Shown here piece after piece: positions 47,163-54,300 of a stretch of DNA of 64,000 bases (positions within the stretch are counted from its first letter, which is position 1; each line of letters begins with the position of its first letter). The DNA lies in assembly GCF_009687885.1 (NCBI RefSeq), contig NZ_BLAF01000069.1, positions 44,834-108,833 of the forward strand, written 5' to 3'. Origin of the DNA: Acrocarpospora pleiomorpha. GTDB taxonomy: Bacteria > Actinomycetota > Actinomycetes > Streptosporangiales > Streptosporangiaceae. The notes under the pieces were generated by a model. The model saw nothing but the letters and a program-made list of their open reading frames with translations, was not told the DNA's origin and did no database searches. The position numbers were made by a program, and so were the translations under genes.

Positions 47163-47564
47163 TCAGCTGATCCAACGCGCTGGCTGTCCGTTCAGGCGGG
47201 AGATGGTGTCGAAGTCGGCGTCCGCATGCAGCACGGTGAGCTTGTGATGTCGAGCCGTTACCGCAATGAGCAGATCGACAGGAAAGGCGCATTGGTGCCA
47301 CCCCCTGTTGGCGAGTTCGCGCTGCAGGCGGCTGGTCTCGTCCCACGCTGATTCAGGGATGACGTAATACGGAAAGGTTTCCTGGAGCAGGCTGTCGGCT
47401 TCGTAGAAGGCTGGTCGGCCGCCGACCGCCCGAAGGTACTCCTGCCTGACTGGCTCACTGATGCCAACAAGCCCGGCGGAAACTGTTTGGTCCCATTCCG
47501 GACCGACCTGACCGCGGTAGAAGCGGACCAAGGCGCTGGTATCAATGAGATAGAGCTCTGTCAC
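47163..47564 (-). CDS. vapC: PIN-domain toxin (VapC family)
   Basis: A 133-residue PIN-domain ribonuclease. Asp8 in L-I-D-T-S-A starts the acidic active site, with the conserved Glu near 41 (V-R-Q-E-Y) and Asp residues near 97 and 116 (P-V-D-L-L and H-A-D-A-D-F-D). VapC toxins cleave specific RNAs and are held inactive by VapB. The GTG start overlaps the antitoxin stop as GTGA, the usual antitoxin-first order. It converges on the metallopeptidase gene with a 6-base gap. Confidence 0.92.
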   Translation of the reverse strand: MTELYLIDTSALVRFYRGQVGPEWDQTVSAGLVGISEPVRQEYLRAVGGRPAFYEADSLLQETFPYYVIPESAWDETSRLQRELANRGWHQCAFPVDLLIAVTARHHKLTVLHADADFDTISRLNGQPARWIS

Positions 47565-47785
47565 GCCGTCGCCTGATGCGCGCTGGCACCCTTCTCGATG
47601 ACTGAGAAGTCGATCTCTCCCTCGGCCACCATCTCACGCATGCGAGCTATGGCCGCTGCCCGTCTGCGCCGGTCGACGATCTCTCGTAGGGCGGCGTTGA
47701 CGGTGTCCTTCTTGGAAGACGTGCCGAGCAGCTTCGCGGCCTCAGCCAGGGCCTCGTCGTCGAGATCGATCAGGGTCTTGGTCAT
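47561..47785 (-). CDS. vapB: VapB-type antitoxin
   Basis: A 74-residue protein starting at the ATG at 47785, preferred because GGGGAGG lies 5 bases upstream; an ATG at 47803 is in frame. The N-terminus (T-K-T-L-I-D-L-D-D-E-A-L-A-E-A-A-K-L-L-G) is a ribbon-helix-helix DNA-binding domain, followed by T-V-N-A-A-L-R-E-I-V and a flexible C-terminal tail that would wrap VapC. It neutralises the toxin and represses the operon. Confidence 0.92.
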   Translation of the reverse strand: MTKTLIDLDDEALAEAAKLLGTSSKKDTVNAALREIVDRRRRAAAIARMREMVAEGEIDFSVIEKGASAHQATA

Positions 47786-47800
47786 GGAAGCCTCCCCGCT

Positions 47801-47826
47801 CATATATATGAATCCAGATTAGTATA
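47801..47826 (-). promoter_or_regulatory. Likely vapBC promoter/operator
   Basis: An AT-rich pocket upstream of vapB with the 10-bp palindrome CATATATATG (47801-47810) and, on the minus strand, TATACT (47826-47821), a good -10 hexamer. Overlap of palindrome and promoter start region fits autorepression by VapB/VapBC. Confidence 0.55.
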
Positions 47827-47877
47827 TCAGGAGGGGATGGCCAGCCGTAGCCCTCTTTCGTGGTCGACGGAAAGGAA

Positions 47878-47906
47878 AGCGCCCGCCCCTCTGCAGGGCG
47901 GGCGCT
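47878..47906 (-). terminator. Strong hairpin terminator after the nuclease gene
   Basis: AGCGCCCGCCC (47878-47888) pairs with GGGCGGGCGCT (47896-47906) around a 7-base loop: 11 uninterrupted pairs, followed on the minus strand by a T-rich run. It lies 12 bases after the stop codon of the secreted nuclease gene and insulates the vapBC promoter. Confidence 0.85.
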
Positions 47907-47917
47907 TGTTTGTGGGG

Positions 47918-50365
47918 TTACTCGTCTACTACGGGGCTGCCGGGGAGGCAGCGGGTGGGGAGGGGGTCGATGTTGCAGCCGGTGAGGATGCGGATGATTT
48001 GGGGGTCGTGGTCGCTGGCCTGGTCGGAGAATTCGGCGTTGATGTGGACGACGCCGTAGGAGTAGCCCTTGATGGCGGGGCTGATGAGGATGTGGTCGAG
48101 GACCTGGGAGTTGCCGTCGAAGATGTAGCTGTAGCGCTCGTCGGCGGGGAGGGTGTCGATCAGGGTCTTGAGGAGCGTGCCGTTCCCCGTGACGGTCTGG
48201 AGGACGGGGCTGAACTGGTAGTCGTTCAGGTCGCCCAGGACGACGACGCGGGCGGCGCCGCCGCTCTTGGTGGCGAGGTCCTGGACGAAGTCGCGGACCT
48301 CGGTGGCCTGCTTGAGGCGCTGGACTTCGCTGCCGCGGACCGGCGGCTGGACGGCCGCGCTCAGTGGGAAGTCGCCGCCCTTGGAGTTGAAGTGGTTGGC
48401 GACGACGAACAGCTGCTTGTCGCCGTCGTAGAGGAACTCGCCGACGAGCGGCTTACGGCTGGAGGCCCAGGCGTCGCTGCCCGGGTTGATCCGGCCGGGG
48501 GAGACCGACAGGGAGACCTGGTTGCTGGTCGGCCGCTCGCGGACGACGGAGACGGCCGTGTTGGCGTCGCCGCCGGCGCGGTCGACGAACGTCACGCGCG
48601 CGGGGTTGAACAGGAACACCTGGCGGATGTTGCCGCCGGGCTCACCGCCGTCGGTGCCGTCGTTCGGGTCGACGGAGCGCCAGTCGTACAGCGGGCCGCC
48701 CGCGGTCTGGATCGCCGCGATGAACTTCGCGACGGTCTCGTTGGCCGCGACGACGCCGTTGTTGGTGGCGCCGTTGTTGTCCTGGATCTCCTCCAGGGCG
48801 AGGACGTCGGGCTTGCCGAGGTTGTTGACGACCGCTTCGGCCAGCCGCGCGAACTTGGCGTCCGGGTTGGTGGCGGCGAGGTTCTCGACGTTGTACGTCG
48901 CGACGGACAGGTCGCCCTGCTTCTTCGGCGGGAGCACCTTCTGGCGCTTGAGGCCGCCCTCGGTGATCGCGCCGAGCTGGGTGGCCTGCACGACGTACCC
49001 ACCGAAGGACTGGTAGTCCACCGGTCCGGTGGTGCCGGCGGCCAGGGTGGAGCCGACGTTGGCGGCGGGCGCGCCGTTCAGCGCGAGGATCATCAGCCGG
49101 CCGCTGTTCTGGTCGTCGTAGCCGGTGTAGACCGAACCACCGCGCGGGGTCGGGTTCTGGCCCGGCTTGAGCGTCACCCACAGCTCGTTGAACTCGGTGT
49201 TGACCGGGCTGATCAGGCGGGTGTCCTGGTTGACGGTGACCCGCATGCCCTCGTGGGTCTCGAGCCAGTCCAGCACGTACGAGGACGGCTCCAGCGGCTG
49301 GGCTTCGAGGGCGCCGCTCTTGGTGTACGCGTCGGGGAAGGCGACCGGGACGGCCGCGGGCAGCGCGTTACCGCTGGTGAGCTTGACGGTGTTGATCGTG
49401 CCGCCGAGCTCGGTGAGGGCCTGCGCACCGGCGGCCGGGCGGAACTCGGTGACGCGGCCGGAGACCAGGACCGAGTCCCCGATGACGACCGTCGGCGACG
49501 TCGTGCCCATGAAGACGAACAGACCCTCGCTGGTCAGGGGGTCGGCGTCGGCGCCCGGGTCCTGGAACCAGAAACCGCGCGCGTTGCCCGTCGTCCGGAC
49601 GGCCGTGACGATGCCCGGGACGTTCGTGACGTTCTGTCCGACGATCGGGGAGATCCGGCCCGCGCCCTGGATGTCGTGGATGCGGACGCTGCCGGGGGTC
49701 GGGTCGACGGGGCCGCCCGGGTCGTCGGCGGTGACCGTGGTGCCGGCCGAGTTGGTGGCCTTCGGCACGCCGGCGGTGAAGTCGACGGAATTGTTGTCGG
49801 TGTCGATCATCGCGCCGCTGCGGGCGTTGGCCGTGGTGTTCGTGAGGCCGGGCGCGGCGAGCGTCTCGACGTTGGCGGTCGCGCCGTAGCCGACCAGGTC
49901 CTTGACGTTCGGGGCGGTCGAGCAGGAGATGCCGCAGCCCACGAGTGGGATCTGGGCGGTGACCAGGGCGACGACGCCGGAGGTGGCCGACATCGGGATC
50001 GAGCCGGTGGCGTCGGGGGTGGGCAGTGAGAGCGTTCCACCAGCGCCCGCGGCCTGCTGGATCAGGTACCTGCCGTGCGCGGGGATGCTGCCGCTCAGGT
50101 TGGTCATCTGGAAGACGGAACCGGCGGCCGAGGCGTACTGAATGCTCCAACCGGACACGTTGATCGGGTTGCCGGTGAGGTTGGCCAGCTCGATGAAGTC
50201 GTTCTTGATGGTCGCTCCGGAGTTGCCGCCACCGCCGTACACGGCGGAGATGACGACGTCGGAGGAGAGGGCGTTCGCGGTGCTGGGCAGTGCTGCCATG
50301 GTTGCCGCGACCGCCAGTGGCAGGCTCGCTGCGGCGATCAGCCGACGTAATCTGGGGGTTGCCAC
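47918..50365 (-). CDS. Secreted ExeM/NucH-type endonuclease/exonuclease/phosphatase
   Basis: An 815-residue secreted protein. A signal peptide (R-L-R-R-L-I-A-A-A-S then cleavage near A-N-A-L) is followed by a lamin-tail domain (residues about 35-140, with V-I-S-A-V-Y-G-G-G-G-N-S-G), an OB-like nuclease-associated region with T-S-P-T-V-V-I-G-D-S-V-L-V-S-G, and an EEP nuclease domain from about residue 480 (L-S-V-A-T-Y-N-V-E-N-L, L-A-L-E-E-I-Q-D-N, V-V-L-G-D-L-N-D-Y, S-D-H-D-P). It should degrade extracellular DNA for phosphate or biofilm turnover. The TAA/TGA end is followed by a strong terminator. Confidence 0.92.
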   Translation of the reverse strand: MATPRLRRLIAAASLPLAVAATMAALPSTANALSSDVVISAVYGGGGNSGATIKNDFIELANLTGNPINVSGWSIQYASAAGSVFQMTNLSGSIPAHGRYLIQQAAGAGGTLSLPTPDATGSIPMSATSGVVALVTAQIPLVGCGISCSTAPNVKDLVGYGATANVETLAAPGLTNTTANARSGAMIDTDNNSVDFTAGVPKATNSAGTTVTADDPGGPVDPTPGSVRIHDIQGAGRISPIVGQNVTNVPGIVTAVRTTGNARGFWFQDPGADADPLTSEGLFVFMGTTSPTVVIGDSVLVSGRVTEFRPAAGAQALTELGGTINTVKLTSGNALPAAVPVAFPDAYTKSGALEAQPLEPSSYVLDWLETHEGMRVTVNQDTRLISPVNTEFNELWVTLKPGQNPTPRGGSVYTGYDDQNSGRLMILALNGAPAANVGSTLAAGTTGPVDYQSFGGYVVQATQLGAITEGGLKRQKVLPPKKQGDLSVATYNVENLAATNPDAKFARLAEAVVNNLGKPDVLALEEIQDNNGATNNGVVAANETVAKFIAAIQTAGGPLYDWRSVDPNDGTDGGEPGGNIRQVFLFNPARVTFVDRAGGDANTAVSVVRERPTSNQVSLSVSPGRINPGSDAWASSRKPLVGEFLYDGDKQLFVVANHFNSKGGDFPLSAAVQPPVRGSEVQRLKQATEVRDFVQDLATKSGGAARVVVLGDLNDYQFSPVLQTVTGNGTLLKTLIDTLPADERYSYIFDGNSQVLDHILISPAIKGYSYGVVHINAEFSDQASDHDPQIIRILTGCNIDPLPTRCLPGSPVVDE

Positions 50366-50660
50366 AGGCCTTTGCTCCTAGATTGATGGGATCTACCCAG
50401 GAGCATGGTGGTATGTGTGTTCGGTTGAAAAGTATCGTTATCGACTATTTGCCTATATGCCGGAGGTGTTCATTGGTTCGTTCCATAGACGTGTCCCTAC
50501 TGGTGGGCCAGTCGTGATGTGTGACGATCTACGGCGGCATCGCATGGCGGACGATCTTGCCCGGGTCGGCCGTGGAAGAGGCAAACGGCGGATGTCGCGT
50601 CTCGCAGGTATCTGATTACTCTCTGTTACGATCGGCGGGTCGTACACGGAGGGGGTAACG
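50366..50660 (+). other. Intergenic region between divergent genes
   Basis: 295 bp between the nuclease gene and the Asn/Ser/Gly-repeat genes. The part next to the nuclease is AT-rich (50425-50470) and probably holds its promoter. GGAGGGGG at 50649-50656 serves the repeat-protein gene. I see no convincing gene or RNA. Confidence 0.5.
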
Positions 50661-51062
50661 GTGAGGGCATGGGCAAGAGTGGCTGTGATCGTCGCAGCTG
50701 GATGGGGAGCGGTGCTGGGCGCTTCCGCCGCCTGGGCTGATCCCCCGCCCGATGCGCGCTCCGAACTCGCCCGTCTCGTCGGGACCGATCTTGGCGGCCT
50801 GGTCAGCGCGCTGCCTTCCCTGCTGTGCGGCAATCGCCTGATCAGCTACAACTCCCCGACGTCCAACTCTCCGGTGAAGTGCGTCAACGGGCCGGAGAAC
50901 AGCGGCAACTCCACCGACAGTGGCAACTACACCAGCCTCGGCAACCCGGTGAACAGCGGGAACTTCTCCAACACCAACGGGTCCACGGGGAGTAGCAACT
51001 CCTCCAAGAGCGGCAACACGGCCAACGGCCGTCAGGAGATCATCAGGCGGGTCGCGCGATGA
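50661..51062 (+). CDS. Secreted Asn/Ser/Gly-repeat protein A
   Basis: A 133-residue secreted protein that I do not recognise as a known family. A signal peptide (about 27 residues, ending A-W-A) is followed by a short helical segment with two Cys (L-L-C-G-N and V-K-C-V-N), then about 50 residues of irregular S-G-N repeats such as N-S-G-N-S, S-G-N-Y-T, N-S-G-N-F and S-G-N-T. A basic tail (I-I-R-R-V-A-R) ends it. The repeats recall the N-x-G-x ladders of beta-solenoids, including mycobacterial PPE-MPTR proteins, but are shorter and richer in Ser. The start is a GTG behind GGAGGGGG. It overlaps the next, related gene as ATGA. Confidence 0.8.
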   Translation: MRAWARVAVIVAAGWGAVLGASAAWADPPPDARSELARLVGTDLGGLVSALPSLLCGNRLISYNSPTSNSPVKCVNGPENSGNSTDSGNYTSLGNPVNSGNFSNTNGSTGSSNSSKSGNTANGRQEIIRRVAR

Positions 51063-51358
51063 TGATCGTGATGTACGCCGCAGCCCTGGCCTTTGCCCCG
51101 ATCGCCGCCCCGATGACGGGATGCGATCAGAGTGGCTGTGCCAGCACCAACAACAGCCGTGACACCATCAACACGGGCAACAGCAAGAACAGCGGCAATT
51201 ACCGCAGCGCGAACAGCGTCAACAGCGGCAACTTCAGCACCGCCAACGGTTCCACCACCAGCGGCAATTCCTCCCTCAGCTCGAACAACGCCGACGGCCC
51301 TCAGCGCATCGTCATCGCCAAACGCATCGCCAAATGCGCCGTCAAGCGGAGATGCTGA
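51059..51358 (+). CDS. Secreted Asn/Ser/Gly-repeat protein B
   Basis: A 99-residue paralogue of the preceding protein. A hydrophobic N-terminus ends in M-T-G-C, which could be a signal peptide or a poor lipobox. Then come about 50 residues of S-G-N repeats (N-T-G-N-S, N-S-G-N-Y, N-S-G-N-F-S, S-G-N-S-S) and a basic, Cys-containing tail (K-R-I-A-K-C-A-V-K-R-R-C). The stretch N-S-G-N-F-S...N-G-S-T is shared almost exactly with protein A, and so is the repeat length, so the pair arose by duplication. The ATGA overlap implies equal synthesis, and they may form one surface structure. Confidence 0.78.
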   Translation: MMIVMYAAALAFAPIAAPMTGCDQSGCASTNNSRDTINTGNSKNSGNYRSANSVNSGNFSTANGSTTSGNSSLSSNNADGPQRIVIAKRIAKCAVKRRC

Positions 51359-51370
51359 CCGGCTCGCCGG

Positions 51371-52132
51371 TCAGATGGAGGCTGCCGCCGTCTCCACACC
51401 ATCCAGAAGGATGGCCAGACCGCCCGTGAACGCGTCTGTGGCCAGGTCTTCCCAGTTCCCTGGTGCCGGCTGCCTCGCCAGCCCGGCCGAATAAGGGAAT
51501 CGCTCGGCGAAGTCGGGGACGAGTTGCCGCATGAGATCGCCGCGGAGCGTCCACCATTCCTGGTCGGGGGTTCCGGTGGTCGTGGCGGCCGATCTCGTTT
51601 CCGTGATCGACTGCGCCGAACCCCGTACCAGGCTGAACAGGGAACTGACGATCGCCCGGACGGGCAGTCCGGTCCGATCGAGAATGCGCAGGAGGGATTC
51701 CAGGACGGCCTGTTCGTGCGGTCCGAGCACCGGGCGTGCGTGGGACACCTGCAGGAGCCAGGGGTGGCGCAGGTAGCAGGCCAGCAAATCGTGAGCCCAG
51801 CACTCGGTTTCGGCGCGCCAGCCGCTGGACGGATCCACCGGCGTGGCCAGGTTCGCGTGCGCCTGGTCGTACATCAGGTCGATGAGTTCGCGTTTGGTCG
51901 GCACATAGGTGTAAAGCGACATCGCGGTACGGCCCAGCCGTTCCCCCACCGCGCGCATCGACCACCCGTCCAACCCTGACTCGTCCGCCACCGCGATCGC
52001 CGCGTCCACGATCGCGTCCACCGTCAGGGCGGGCTTCGGGCCTCGGGTCGTCCGGCCGGGATCGGCCGTCGACGCGCGCCACAGCAGGGCCATCGTGCGC
52101 TGTGGATCACCCTGACCTGCGTAAACAACCAA
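51371..52132 (-). CDS. TetR-family regulator
   Basis: A 253-residue repressor with an N-terminal TetR helix-turn-helix (I-V-D-A-A-I-A-V-A-D-E-S-G...A-M-S-L-Y-T-Y-V at about residues 40-80) and a TetR_C-type ligand domain. I use the TTG at 52132 because AAGGAG lies about 11 bases upstream; the ATG at 52093 is the alternative. It is divergent from an alpha/beta hydrolase gene, and two copies of a 13-base repeat lie between them, so it very likely controls both genes. Confidence 0.88.
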   Translation of the reverse strand: MVVYAGQGDPQRTMALLWRASTADPGRTTRGPKPALTVDAIVDAAIAVADESGLDGWSMRAVGERLGRTAMSLYTYVPTKRELIDLMYDQAHANLATPVDPSSGWRAETECWAHDLLACYLRHPWLLQVSHARPVLGPHEQAVLESLLRILDRTGLPVRAIVSSLFSLVRGSAQSITETRSAATTTGTPDQEWWTLRGDLMRQLVPDFAERFPYSAGLARQPAPGNWEDLATDAFTGGLAILLDGVETAAASI

Positions 52133-52145
52133 GGGGTGAAACTCC

Positions 52146-52196
52146 TTACGGCATAAGGTATTGTGCGTCTGAGCGGAAACAGTTTACGGCATAAGG
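52146..52196. promoter_or_regulatory. Twin 13-base operator-like repeats between TetR and hydrolase genes
   Basis: TTACGGCATAAGG occurs at 52146-52158 and again, identical, at 52184-52196, 38 bases apart. Each copy has TTA...TAA symmetry at its core. One end of the right copy is part of the AAGGAG ribosome site of the hydrolase gene, and the left copy lies beside the ribosome site of the TetR gene, so bound repressor would cover both leaders. Confidence 0.7.
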
Positions 52197-52203
52197 AGAT
52201 AGC

Positions 52204-53040
52204 ATGGCGGTCGTGACACTGCCCGGCGGATCGAGCATCGAGGTCGAGGTGCACGGTGACGGGCCGAACCTCCTGCTTCCGGTGAACCCCAAGCCCGCCG
52301 AGGAAGGCCCGGCGGCCCAGGCGATGCGCGACTGGGGCGGGGACCCGGCGCTCGGGCATTCTCTCGTCACCGGATTGCGGGATGATTTCCGCGTCGTCGC
52401 CTTCGATTACGAGGCACACGTCATCGCCAACCCGAAAACGCTCACGCCGGACGCCGTCGTAAGTGATCTGCTCGCCGTCGCCGACGCGGTGGACGCCGAT
52501 GTCTTCGGCTATTACGGGTATTCGTGGCTGGCTCTGATCGGCATGCAACTGGCTATCCGTACGAGTCGTTGCGCGGCCCTGGTCATGGGGGGATATCCGC
52601 CGGTCGGCGGGCCGTACGAGGAAATGCTGAGTGTTACCAGGGCAACCCATCGGCTGGCCGTCGAAGCGCTGGATGCGCCGCCCGCGGGGCCCGCGACGGC
52701 GGGGGATTGGGATACCGTCTCGATTTCGCTGACGCCTGAGCAGGCCCTGCAGTTCGTCACCCTCTACGAGGAACTCCAGCATTTCGACGACCTGGCCGCT
52801 CAGGAGGGGCTCAGCTGTCCGAGGCTGTGCTTCGCCGGTTCCGCCGATGTCATCGAGTATGCCCCGAAGTGGGGAGGTGTCCGGGTGGATATCGGGGGGT
52901 CGATAGTTGATCGGCGGGCCGAACTCGAAAAGCTCGGCTGGGATGTGCGGGTGCTCGACGGTCTCGACCACATGCAGGCTATGCAGGCCAATCAGGCACT
53001 GCCGATCATCCGCCCCTGGCTCACGGCGAAGCTTCTCTAG
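52204..53040 (+). CDS. Alpha/beta hydrolase with altered nucleophile elbow
   Basis: A 278-residue alpha/beta hydrolase starting at the ATG at 52204 behind AAGGAG. The likely elbow is G-Y-S-W-L near residue 103: Ser is present but the second Gly of GxSxG is replaced by Leu. An acid candidate lies near D-V-I-E-Y, and the His is in D-G-L-D-H-M-Q-A. No signal peptide. Divergence from the TetR gene suggests that it degrades or modifies the TetR effector or a related small molecule. Confidence 0.82.
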   Translation: MAVVTLPGGSSIEVEVHGDGPNLLLPVNPKPAEEGPAAQAMRDWGGDPALGHSLVTGLRDDFRVVAFDYEAHVIANPKTLTPDAVVSDLLAVADAVDADVFGYYGYSWLALIGMQLAIRTSRCAALVMGGYPPVGGPYEEMLSVTRATHRLAVEALDAPPAGPATAGDWDTVSISLTPEQALQFVTLYEELQHFDDLAAQEGLSCPRLCFAGSADVIEYAPKWGGVRVDIGGSIVDRRAELEKLGWDVRVLDGLDHMQAMQANQALPIIRPWLTAKLL

Positions 53041-53178
53041 CCGTGAAATCTCGTAATTTGTGAACCGATTACCCGGTTTGAGATGACCGCAGCGGATGGT
53101 AATCGGTGAGCAAGAATTCAATAGCCACGCGATGAGGTTCTGTTTTACACTTAGCTGCCCGCGCGTTTACGTCTGACA

Positions 53179-54300
53179 ATGATCGCCTGGTGTAAGCCTA
53201 TGCGAGAACTTCTCAGCACAGACTCAAGGCCAGTCGCCAAGCGCCTCGGGCAGACGGTCCTCCTCATGGTGGCGGGTCTGGTGTTCGCCCAGTCCGCAGG
53301 GGTCGGTGACGTCACCACGTCGCAGTTCTACCTGTATACGGTGATCGGACTGCTGGCGATCGGTCTCTACTCCAGCGCCTCCGGCATTCCCCGGGAAGCC
53401 GTGCGGGACCTCCGCATCGTGTTAATCGCCGTAACCCTGGGAGTGCTGGTCAAGGCGGCGCTCATCGCGGCAGTGATGTTCATTGTCATAAGGGAGCCCA
53501 TCGCCCTCGTTCTCGGCATCGCCGTCGCCCAGATCGATCCGCTTTCCGTCGCCGCGATGATTGGCAATTCGCGGATGTCGCCGCGGGCGAAGAACGTCCT
53601 GCTCGTCTGGGCTTCCTTCGATGACCCGATCACGGCCTTGCTGGTGGTTTACCTGTCGGCGCTGGCGCTGCGGTGGGAGAACGTGGGCGGATCCATCCTT
53701 GATGGACCCGGCGATTTCTGGTCGTACCTGCTCAATCTGGGGGCCAATCTGGCCTTCGCCGCCGTTTGCCTGGGTATTTGGGTCGCGGTTCGCCGCTCGA
53801 AAGTGCGCCCGGCGCAGGTTCTCGAAGTGGTGGTCCTGCTCCTGCTCCTGGCGTTCGCAGTGCGTTTCTCCCTGCTGCTGGGGGTCGCCCTGCTCGGCCT
53901 GTTCTATCGGCCGGCGCCCCGGCTCGCCGATATCGCCACCAAGGGCGCGTACATGCTGGCGACCTTCGCTTTAGGCATGCTGCTCGTCGCCGGAGTGGCG
54001 TGGGTGAACGGTTTGGCGCTGGGCGTCGCCGCATTCGGCGCCCAGATGCTCGTGGCGTACCTGATAACGCGAGGTATGCCGCGGGCGGACCGCGGTTATC
54101 TCATTCTGAGCCAGCAGAACGGGATCACGGCGATCGTGCTCGCGCTCACCTTGCAGCCGAGTTTCCCGGAAACGGTGGCCATCGTCGCGCCGGCGATTCT
54201 GATCGTCAATGTGATCCACATCGTCACCACGGAGTTCTGGACACGCCATCTGGGGGCTCCCGTGCCCGCTCCACGGGAGCCGGTCGATAGTCACAGTTGA
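53179..54300 (+). CDS. CPA-type cation/proton antiporter-like membrane protein
   Basis: A 373-residue membrane protein with about eleven segments. The A-Q-I-D-P-L-S-V-A-A-M segment near residue 118 matches the T-D-P motif of CPA1/CPA2 antiporters (Thr-Asp-Pro here Ile-Asp-Pro), and S-F-D-D-P-I-T-A-L near 150 corresponds to the conserved Asp pair that carries the ion. No regulatory C-terminal domain is present. Start is the ATG at 53179, or the ATG at 53200. It converges on the next gene with a 10-base overlap of their ends. Confidence 0.75.
   Translation: MIAWCKPMRELLSTDSRPVAKRLGQTVLLMVAGLVFAQSAGVGDVTTSQFYLYTVIGLLAIGLYSSASGIPREAVRDLRIVLIAVTLGVLVKAALIAAVMFIVIREPIALVLGIAVAQIDPLSVAAMIGNSRMSPRAKNVLLVWASFDDPITALLVVYLSALALRWENVGGSILDGPGDFWSYLLNLGANLAFAAVCLGIWVAVRRSKVRPAQVLEVVVLLLLLAFAVRFSLLLGVALLGLFYRPAPRLADIATKGAYMLATFALGMLLVAGVAWVNGLALGVAAFGAQMLVAYLITRGMPRADRGYLILSQQNGITAIVLALTLQPSFPETVAIVAPAILIVNVIHIVTTEFWTRHLGAPVPAPREPVDSHS

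Noticed and set aside
47837..50029. 730-codon frame antisense to the secreted nuclease
   Set aside because: Composed almost wholly of Gly, Val, Asp, Arg and Ala with no domain; the minus-strand nuclease has signal peptide and catalytic motifs.
50415..50615. 66-codon frame upstream of the Asn/Ser/Gly-repeat genes
   Set aside because: No ribosome site, no domain, and it lies over the likely promoter region of the divergent nuclease gene.
50881..51270. Repetitive DNA considered as a CRISPR array or tandem repeat
   Set aside because: The repetition is at the protein level, with irregular S-G-N units in frame inside two genes; there are no constant repeats separated by unique spacers.
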